From: Elysia marginata
Lineage: Eukaryota; Mollusca; Gastropoda; Plakobranchidae
Direction: 5' to 3'
Assembly (NCBI GenBank): GCA_019649035.1
Contig: BMAT01012706.1
Location: forward strand, 105,161-130,047
DNA: 24,887 nucleotides
Shown here in pieces: positions 23,401 to 24,887 of this stretch. Within the stretch, counting starts at the first letter, position 1; each line of letters starts with the position of its first letter. The position numbers were made by a program, and so were the translations under genes. The notes beneath the pieces are model-generated. The model ran no database searches and had not been told where the DNA came from. It saw only the letters and a program-made list of their open reading frames with translations.

Positions 23401-23827
23401 ACTTCACTGCTTAGTGCTTGCCATCCCCTGCCGTGCCCACGTTTTTTCTCCCATCTTTTCCTCTGACTGTTCCATCTACAAAGCAGCTGCAGCAATGTTC
23501 ACCATAGTTTTTATTGCGTAAAAGTGGTAGACATGCCAGTCTGGATAATGTGAGGAAAATTTTATAGCCAATTATTACACCTAATATAGTATCATATAAT
23601 TTATTTAAGTTTTTCCTTGCAGTCAAAATCAAATATAATGCAACTTATCATGCTAGATATAGTTACCTATAATTGACTCTCTTTTGAATCAATCAACAAC
23701 TTTGCTTTTACAAGAATAAATATTGTTTATTCCATAGGCTCTGGATGAACGTCGATTTGCCATGGGAGATAACCCTGAAAGTCAAGAATATACTCCTGAG
23801 GCTTCATGGTCTTTGCAAGATGACTAG
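3099..23827 (+). CDS. Large SAM-domain TKL-like protein kinase, multi-exon gene model (5' end missing)
   Basis: Gene model built by hand from open frames and splice sites. Join: 3099-3218, 3847-4066, 5185-6166, 6933-7598, 8110-8204, 9176-9286, 9770-9851, 10552-10631, 12044-12660, 13422-13507, 14059-14180, 15058-15194, 15787-15960, 16419-16608, 17038-17157, 20086-22635, 23738-23827. Intron phases match at all 16 junctions and the total is 6442 nt, so one continuous frame of 2146 codons plus stop follows the first split-codon base. Domains: coiled-coil-like N-terminus, SAM at ~445-508, kinase at ~1020-1267, long polar tail to 2146. The conserved kinase residues are present, so an active protein kinase is likely; substrates are unknown. 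SAM domains usually mediate oligomerisation or partner binding, so SAM-driven assembly of the kinase is a reasonable inference. I do not recognise a specific orthologue, hence no symbol. The start codon was not found. Confidence is high for the kinase and SAM exons and lower for exons 1 and 5. Confidence 0.85.
3219..3846 (+). other. Intron 1 with microsatellite and poly-G run
   Basis: GT-AG intron between exons 1 and 2. It contains a (GT)n run near 3565-3588, a T10 tract followed by G11 at 3641-3661, and otherwise AT-rich sequence without coding signal. Confidence 0.65.
3847..4066 (+). CDS. Exon 2: charged linker
   Basis: The acceptor is ...attcctgacag|gcaag and the donor aaaat|gtaagt. The first base completes an Arg codon left open by exon 1, and the exon ends in phase 0, which fits exon 3. 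It encodes ~73 residues rich in Gln, Ser, Arg and Lys, ending in a basic stretch with [14 protein letters not shown]. No known domain is visible. The frame is also open upstream to 3776, so the acceptor rests on phase agreement and the cag signal. A second AG at 3824-3825 is a weaker choice. Confidence 0.65.
4067..5184 (+). other. Intron 2; possible interspersed-repeat fragment at ~4180-4250
   Basis: GT-AG intron. Bases ~4180-4250 (aataattataaatttattta, then ...caaagcactttacaatgctc) resemble the widespread animal repeat motif ending in AAGCGCTTTACAATG, suggesting an old repeat copy (recalled resemblance, not a search). The remainder is AT-rich with no open frame of note. Confidence 0.5.
5185..6166 (+). 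CDS. Exon 3: long polar, probably disordered region
   Basis: The acceptor is ctctctttttgatag|gttcaa and the donor atcaag|gtgacg. The exon is entered in phase 0 and left in phase 1; its 982 nt give ~327 residues. Composition is dominated by Ser, Lys, Glu, Asn and Thr, with short conserved-looking islands ([17 protein letters not shown] near the start; [17 protein letters not shown] near the end). No enzyme or binding domain is recognisable, and many Ser/Thr beside Arg/Lys could be phosphorylation sites (inference). The long open frame in AT-rich DNA strongly supports coding status. If the intron is retained, translation stops at 6181-6183. Confidence 0.85.
6167..6932 (+). other. Intron 3
   Basis: GT-AG intron, AT-rich throughout. 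It has a short interrupted GTT run at ~6219-6240 near the donor. I see nothing else. Confidence 0.7.
6933..7598 (+). CDS. Exon 4: SAM domain plus polar linker
   Basis: The acceptor is ttttctaattacctcacag|atcca, entered in phase 1. The first ~65 residues form a sterile alpha motif: [10 protein letters not shown], then a Tyr/Phe-containing helix, then [19 protein letters not shown] and a final basic helix with KMMKGVHIL. The W-L, LLxLTxExLxxMGI and G-P-x-x-K-M spacing is typical of SAM. About 155 polar residues follow. The donor is caaag|gtcaga, leaving phase 1. Without splicing here the frame runs on to a stop at 7637-7639, giving a possible kinase-less SAM isoform. SAM domains commonly self-associate or bind other SAM proteins; no partner can be named from sequence. 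Confidence 0.85.
7599..8109 (+). other. Intron 4
   Basis: GT-AG intron. The open frame of exon 4 continues to a stop at 7637-7639. It contains a small tandem caat repeat at ~8039-8052 and a T-rich tract near 8073-8082, with an alternative ttttag acceptor at 8083 whose frame hits a stop. Nothing else is visible. Confidence 0.55.
8110..8204 (+). CDS. Exon 5: Ser/Gln-rich linker with a GC donor (tentative)
   Basis: The acceptor is aatctgacacag|ggtc. The open frame encodes [20 protein letters not shown] and continues to LQQKT. The exon is needed because exon 4 leaves phase 1 and exon 6 is entered in phase 0; 95 nt bridges these exactly. No GT donor fits, but acg|gcaagt has the full GCAAGT of a GC-AG intron at the right phase. 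The composition matches the flanking linker exons. The exact ends are inferred, and cDNA would settle them. Confidence 0.55.
8205..9175 (+). other. Intron 5, probable GC-AG intron, with long microsatellites
   Basis: It begins gcaagt and ends cttccaacag. It contains the compound CTGT/CT/AT microsatellite at ~8286-8412 and an interrupted GTT/GTTT tract at ~8967-9010. The rest is AT-rich without coding signal. Confidence 0.5.
8286..8412 (+). repeat. Compound microsatellite (CTGT)n-(CT)n-(AT)n
   Basis: An imperfect CTGT/CTGTCT tract to about 8341 is followed by ~22 CT dinucleotides (8345-8388) and ~12 AT dinucleotides to 8412. The long apparent open frames through it (Ser/Leu/Ile-Tyr repeats) are translations of the repeat, not genes. 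Confidence 0.95.
9176..9286 (+). CDS. Exon 6: Ser/Arg-rich linker
   Basis: The acceptor is gattcccttccaacag|aagact and the donor ttgaag|gtacat. It is phase 0 at both ends, with 37 codons. The product is basic and Ser-rich (contains [20 protein letters not shown]); RSSSF resembles a basophilic kinase site (inference). The frame is the only one of three without a stop. Confidence 0.75.
9287..9769 (+). other. Intron 6
   Basis: GT-AG intron. A slightly more GC-rich stretch at ~9370-9530 (with an ACGTCA motif near 9480) has no sustained open frame. A T-rich tract leads into the exon 7 acceptor. Confidence 0.65.
9770..9851 (+). CDS. Exon 7: short linker exon
   Basis: A T-rich tract ends in aaattttag|tctcct, and the donor is aaaca|gtaagt. 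It is entered in phase 0 and left in phase 1. It encodes ~27 residues, including [20 protein letters not shown]. No domain is recognised. Both splice sites are strong and the phases agree on each side. Confidence 0.8.
9852..10551 (+). other. Intron 7
   Basis: GT-AG intron hosting the 254-bp TTAA element. The remainder (10186-10551) is AT-rich and ends in a strong pyrimidine tract. No other signal is visible. Confidence 0.7.
9932..10185. mobile_element. TTAA-flanked miniature inverted-repeat element (254 bp)
   Basis: In intron 7, TTAA (9932-9935) is followed by ccctcagaaggccaac. At the other end gttcgccttctgagag is followed by TTAA (10182-10185). The 16-nt ends are inverted repeats matching at 14 positions. 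TTAA duplication is the insertion signature of piggyBac-type and Kolobok-type transposons (established), so this is probably a non-autonomous member. There is no coding capacity; the interior is AT-rich. The family is not identified. Confidence 0.7.
10552..10631 (+). CDS. Exon 8: short linker exon
   Basis: The acceptor is ctttttttttcag|gaccta and the donor tcagct|gtaagt. It is entered in phase 1 (completing an Arg codon) and left in phase 0. It encodes ~26 residues, including [20 protein letters not shown]. No domain is recognised; the splice signals are strong. Confidence 0.8.
10632..12043 (+). other. Intron 8 with a GC-richer block at ~11050-11560
   Basis: GT-AG intron. Most is AT-rich, but ~11050-11560 is richer in G+C and carries moderately long, protein-like open frames on both strands: plus 11051-11260 and minus 11555-11325. 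I do not recognise either product. A 75-nt stretch, 11114-11188, has a cag acceptor and a weak gt donor in matching phase 0, so it could be a cassette exon; otherwise the block may be an old repeat or retroposed remnant. Confidence 0.4.
12044..12660 (+). CDS. Exon 9: linker with a possible short helix
   Basis: The acceptor is ttatctttctatttcag|cttcaa and the donor gaaca|gtatgt. It is entered in phase 0 and left in phase 2; 617 nt give ~206 residues. An early segment, [18 protein letters not shown], could form a short coiled coil. The rest is acidic/Lys-rich low-complexity sequence, ending in a basic stretch just before the kinase ([13 protein letters not shown]). If the intron is retained, translation stops at 12746-12748. 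Confidence 0.85.
12661..13421 (+). other. Intron 9
   Basis: GT-AG intron beginning gtatgt. AT-rich, without open frames or repeats I can identify. Confidence 0.75.
13422..13507 (+). CDS. Exon 10: segment just N-terminal of the kinase
   Basis: The acceptor is gattttgtatatatcag|acccc and the donor gaaaaca|gtaagc. It is entered in phase 2 and left in phase 1. It encodes ~28 residues, including [20 protein letters not shown] and DISFSEN. It probably forms the lead-in to kinase strand beta-1 (compare I-x-F at the start of many TKL kinases). The next exon begins directly with the glycine loop. Confidence 0.85.
13508..14058 (+). other. Intron 10 with poly-G run
   Basis: GT-AG intron. It contains a 17-base G homopolymer at 13564-13580. 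The rest is AT-rich with no coding signal. Confidence 0.75.
13564..13580 (+). repeat. Poly-G homopolymer
   Basis: Seventeen consecutive G on the transcript strand in intron 10. Length is uncertain because such runs are prone to sequencing error. Confidence 0.95.
14059..14180 (+). CDS. Exon 11: kinase subdomains I-III (glycine loop, VAIK lysine)
   Basis: The acceptor is gcctacattgtaaag|atcttt and the donor gctgag|gtgagt. It is entered in phase 1 and left in phase 0. It encodes the ATP-binding start of the kinase: glycine loop [11 protein letters not shown], then VAIKRLKV with the ATP-anchoring Lys (~1043). The last residue, Glu ~1060 in FKAE, is placed as the alpha-C glutamate that pairs with that Lys. 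The loop has Pro where the third Gly normally sits and Ser before the conserved Val. The pattern fits TKL kinases. Confidence 0.93.
14181..15057 (+). other. Intron 11 containing the assembly gap
   Basis: GT-AG intron between kinase exons 11 and 12. It holds 366 N at 14328-14693, bounded by CTC/CTT triplets on the left and a (TTC)n tract on the right, so the gap probably lies in a triplet microsatellite. The flanking exons join in phase, so no coding sequence need be lost. Open frames spanning the gap are meaningless. Confidence 0.85.
14328..14693. other. Assembly gap (366 N)
   Basis: A run of N. The adjoining (CTC)n at ~14311-14327 and (TTC)n at 14694-14721 suggest the assembler failed in a pyrimidine triplet repeat. 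The true length is unknown. Confidence 0.98.
15058..15194 (+). CDS. Exon 12: kinase alpha-C to hinge
   Basis: The acceptor is actgtactacag|gtatcc and the donor gagcag|gtaagg. It is entered in phase 0 and left in phase 2. It encodes the end of helix alpha-C ([18 protein letters not shown]), strands beta-4 and beta-5 (LPLIVLEYM) and the hinge with the following helix ([14 protein letters not shown]). LRH followed by hydrophobics, and LEYMxxGNLxxLL, are hallmark TKL/RIP/MLK patterns. The preceding intron contains the assembly gap, but phases on both sides agree, so no coding exon need be missing. Confidence 0.93.
15195..15786 (+). other. Intron 12
   Basis: GT-AG intron beginning gtaagg. AT-rich, with no repeats or open frames of interest and a clean pyrimidine-rich acceptor. 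Confidence 0.8.
15787..15960 (+). CDS. Exon 13: kinase catalytic loop and DFG
   Basis: The acceptor is tattgttttgcttcag|gcctga and the donor ctcaa|gtgaga. It is phase 2 in and out. It encodes helix alpha-E (SSALAYLHG), the catalytic loop [11 protein letters not shown] with proposed catalytic Asp ~1139 and Asn ~1144, and [10 protein letters not shown] with the metal-binding Asp ~1157. The usual HRD arginine is Leu. RIPK4 and ANKK1 share an HLDLKP loop (family knowledge), so this need not mean loss of activity. Reading through the donor would end translation immediately (TGA). Confidence 0.95.
15961..16418 (+). other. Intron 13
   Basis: GT-AG intron beginning gtgaga. AT-rich; I see nothing notable in it. 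Confidence 0.8.
16419..16608 (+). CDS. Exon 14: kinase activation segment to helix alpha-F
   Basis: The acceptor is ccctgtggaaaactag|gcatga and the donor tttgag|gtaaaa. It is entered in phase 2 and left in phase 0. It encodes an activation loop with several Ser ([12 protein letters not shown]), the P+1 and APE region as [10 protein letters not shown], then [20 protein letters not shown] of helix alpha-F, typical of TKL and tyrosine kinases. The loop serines are candidate regulatory phosphosites (inference). With intron retention the frame stops at 16765-16767. Confidence 0.95.
16609..17037 (+). other. Intron 14
   Basis: GT-AG intron beginning gtaaaa. The kinase frame remains open into it as far as 16767 by chance. 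There are no repeats or other signals. Confidence 0.8.
17038..17157 (+). CDS. Exon 15: kinase C-lobe end (subdomains X-XI)
   Basis: The acceptor is aacttttgcactcgcag|gttctg and the donor ttcaag|gtatga. It is phase 0 at both ends. It encodes [15 protein letters not shown], then [20 protein letters not shown], which contains the conserved C-W-x-x-x-P-x-x-R-P motif with the structural Arg that pairs with the APE glutamate. It closes the kinase domain apart from the final helix. Confidence 0.95.
17213..17239 (+). repeat. Tc1-like element, left terminal inverted repeat
   Basis: Starts cactgagcgccaaaagaaag. It is the inverted counterpart of 18392-18418 with three mismatches and is preceded by TA. 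Confidence 0.9.
17532..18125 (+). pseudogene. Tc1-like transposase remnant
   Basis: Fragments in different frames match the Tc1/mariner transposase pattern. At 17532-17720 there is a helix-turn-helix with ISEVS...[11 protein letters not shown] and the GRPR hook ([10 protein letters not shown]). At ~17755-18060, in another frame, are [42 protein letters not shown] and [12 protein letters not shown]. Frames change at least twice around 17690-17760, and part of the region between looks deleted. The first catalytic Asp (normally in FSDES) is Asn here, and the portion carrying the remaining acidic residues is absent before the stop at 18124-18126. It cannot encode an active enzyme. Confidence 0.9.
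18392..18418 (-). repeat. Tc1-like element, right terminal inverted repeat
   Basis: Its reverse complement begins aactgaccgccaaaagaaac, matching the left end at 24 of 27 positions. TA follows at 18419-18420. Confidence 0.9.
18446..18468 (+). repeat. TTAA element, left terminal inverted repeat
   Basis: Begins ttaaggggaggggcggcacc. It pairs with 19798-19820 in reverse complement with two mismatches. Confidence 0.85.
19798..19820 (-). repeat. TTAA element, right terminal inverted repeat
   Basis: Its reverse complement begins ttaagggcaagggcggcacc, nearly identical to the left end. Confidence 0.85.
20086..22635 (+). CDS. Exon 16: end of kinase and very long polar C-terminal tail
   Basis: The acceptor is tcttttcgattttgcag|ttgcac and the donor ttaaagaaa|gtaagt. 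It is phase 0 at both ends and encodes 850 residues in one exon. The first ~30 residues ([20 protein letters not shown]) probably finish kinase helix alpha-I. The rest is Ser/Lys/Asn-rich with no recognised domain. Notable parts are [14 protein letters not shown], a strongly acidic Ser-rich stretch near residues 1680-1745 (with [15 protein letters not shown] and [15 protein letters not shown]), and [16 protein letters not shown]. It is presumably regulatory or scaffolding (inference). Reading past the donor gives only VSNY and a stop at 22648-22650, a plausible alternative C-terminus. Confidence 0.9.
22636..23737 (+). other. Intron 16
   Basis: GT-AG intron beginning gtaagt. In-frame read-through stops at once (22648-22650). 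It is AT-rich with T-rich stretches and has no repeats or additional exon I can support. Confidence 0.75.
23738..23827 (+). CDS. Exon 17: terminal coding exon with stop
   Basis: The acceptor is tatttattccatag|gctctg, phase 0, matching exon 16. It encodes 29 residues ([20 protein letters not shown] then EASWSLQDD) and ends in TAG at 23825-23827. The composition agrees with the tail, and phase 0 to stop is consistent. The frame on the other side of the stop quickly becomes low-complexity poly-G. Confidence 0.8.
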   Translation, partial: ALDERRFAMGDNPESQEYTPEASWSLQDD

Positions 23828-23887
23828 CCACGAAAACAAGAATCTTATATGTGTGCCCATTTTGGAAAACCCTGAAATTGAAAATGT

Positions 23888-23906
23888 GGGGGGGGGGGGG
23901 GGGGGN
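23888..23906 (+). repeat. Poly-G homopolymer ending in N
   Basis: Eighteen G followed by a single N at 23906, in the 3' untranslated region about 60 nt after the stop codon. The N shows that the run length was not resolved. Confidence 0.95.
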
Positions 23907-23987
23907 GCCATTCAAAATATTACACATTTCCCAAATAAATCAAGCATCATTGGTGTATAAAACTGGCATGAAGTTTGATTTCATCAA

Positions 23988-23993
23988 AATAAA
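23988..23993 (+). terminator. AATAAA polyadenylation signal (proximal)
   Basis: Canonical hexamer ~160 nt after the stop codon. Use of this site would give a short 3' UTR. Confidence 0.4.
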
Positions 23994-24596
23994 GTCTTCA
24001 AACAAAAGACAGAATGCACAGAAAAATTAGCAGAATTAAAAAAACATAAAAAGTGCAAAACCCTCCAAGAGTTTGGTGATGGAGATTTAACTGGATACCG
24101 ACAAAAGATATTGTTAAATTCTTTTTGTTGTTGTTGTGAATAATGTAAACTTTCATCATGGACGGACCTGTGGTCACTATTTATAGCTGTTTAAAAAGAA
24201 AAGGAACATGCCCATAAATTTTATTGCCTTTTTATTTATTGTTAATATGTTGTAAATGCCCCACTCAGCAGAATGTGCAGGGCCATTGAACATGAAAAAG
24301 CACAAATAGTATGCAGTTTTATAAAAATCTGACAGAATTATGGGATGTGCGTGTGGCAGTTGTTTTTTAAATAATAACATTGAAGTCCTTTTTTTCTGTT
24401 TTATAATTTTTGTCTGCTCTTGCCTTTGTCATACTGCATAGAGAAGATATTCAAATCTAATTGATGTTTATGCTCTGCTCTTTTTGTATTTGAAGAGATA
24501 TTATTTTATTTTATATAAATCTTAGGTCTTAATCTCTATGAAGAAAATCAGGTTGATGGAATTGCAAAATGATAATGAGGTTTTCAACCCTTTGTA

Positions 24597-24602
24597 AATA
24601 AA
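24597..24602 (+). terminator. AATAAA polyadenylation signal (distal)
   Basis: Canonical hexamer ~770 nt after the stop codon, in AT-rich sequence. It is an equally plausible gene end. Confidence 0.4.
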
Positions 24603-24887
24603 TTAAAGGATTCTAGAAAAGAAATATGTTTACACTGACAGAATGATTGCTTTGATTAACCTCAACAATTTGGATTTTTTAATATAATAGCATGGAAAGG
24701 AAATCTGTATGTCAGTTATACTTTGTAGAAAAATATCACAGGTAATAGTCATAATGGTTCTTCACTTAACCAAAAAATTTGACTTAAGCTATCTTGATTC
24801 TCTTGTTTGCTGTCGTCTTTATGGATTGTTGTTTTAAGTCGCAATGAGCATTGCCACTGTTTCACGAATTAAAAGCTTTTACTTTTT

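Larger units (their letters stand above)
23828..24887 (+). other. 3' untranslated region and downstream sequence
   Basis: Follows the TAG stop. It contains the poly-G run, an early AATAAA at 23988-23993, a second at 24597-24602, and ATTAAA at 24868-24873 near the window edge. AT-rich, no coding signal. Which signal is used cannot be told from sequence alone. Confidence 0.6.

Noticed and set aside
1-24887. rRNA, tRNA, CRISPR array, operon or viral insertion.
   Set aside because: No tRNA box A/B pair, regular spaced repeats, conserved rRNA stretches or viral protein patterns were seen on either strand.

Overview
The window is eukaryotic genomic DNA, and nearly all of it is one large plus-strand gene split into many exons. 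The non-coding DNA is AT-rich and CpG-poor and contains microsatellites, poly-G runs, an assembly gap and DNA-transposon remnants. Introns run from hundreds of bases to 2.9 kb, and all but one are GT-AG. This fits an invertebrate animal genome, plausibly a mollusc or other lophotrochozoan, but nothing here fixes the species.

Layout. Bases 1-3098 are upstream sequence: a CpG-richer 1.7 kb block, AT-rich DNA, and one candidate exon (2424-2540) that I could not link. Seventeen exons from 3099 to 23827 join without a phase conflict. Together they give 6442 coding nt, which is one split-codon base, 2146 codons and a stop. The true N-terminus is not identified, because the first exon I can place starts inside a codon.

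The protein, in order: a short coiled-coil-like segment (exons 1-2); about 330 residues of polar, probably disordered sequence (exon 3); a SAM domain (start of exon 4, residues ~445-508); a long Ser/Lys/Glu-rich linker (exons 4-10); a complete protein kinase domain (exons 11-15, residues ~1020-1267); and a ~880-residue low-complexity tail, mostly in one 2550-nt exon. The kinase looks like the tyrosine-kinase-like (TKL) group. It keeps the glycine loop, VAIK lysine, alpha-C glutamate, DFG and APE motifs, but has HLD instead of HRD in the catalytic loop, as in the RIPK4/ANKK1 branch of the RIP kinases. A SAM domain placed N-terminal to a TKL kinase in a >2100-residue protein is unusual: in ZAK the SAM follows the kinase. 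Residue numbers count the first complete codon of exon 1 as 1.

Mobile DNA. Intron 15 carries a decayed 1.2-kb Tc1/mariner element with 27-bp inverted repeats and TA flanks. Only 27 bp further on is a 1.37-kb element with 23-bp inverted ends in TTAA sites (piggyBac/Kolobok-type target) and no transposase. Intron 7 holds a third element, a 254-bp TTAA-flanked miniature transposon. Intron 5 appears to be a GC-AG intron.

I saw no rRNA, tRNA, CRISPR array or viral sequence. No second gene is supported.
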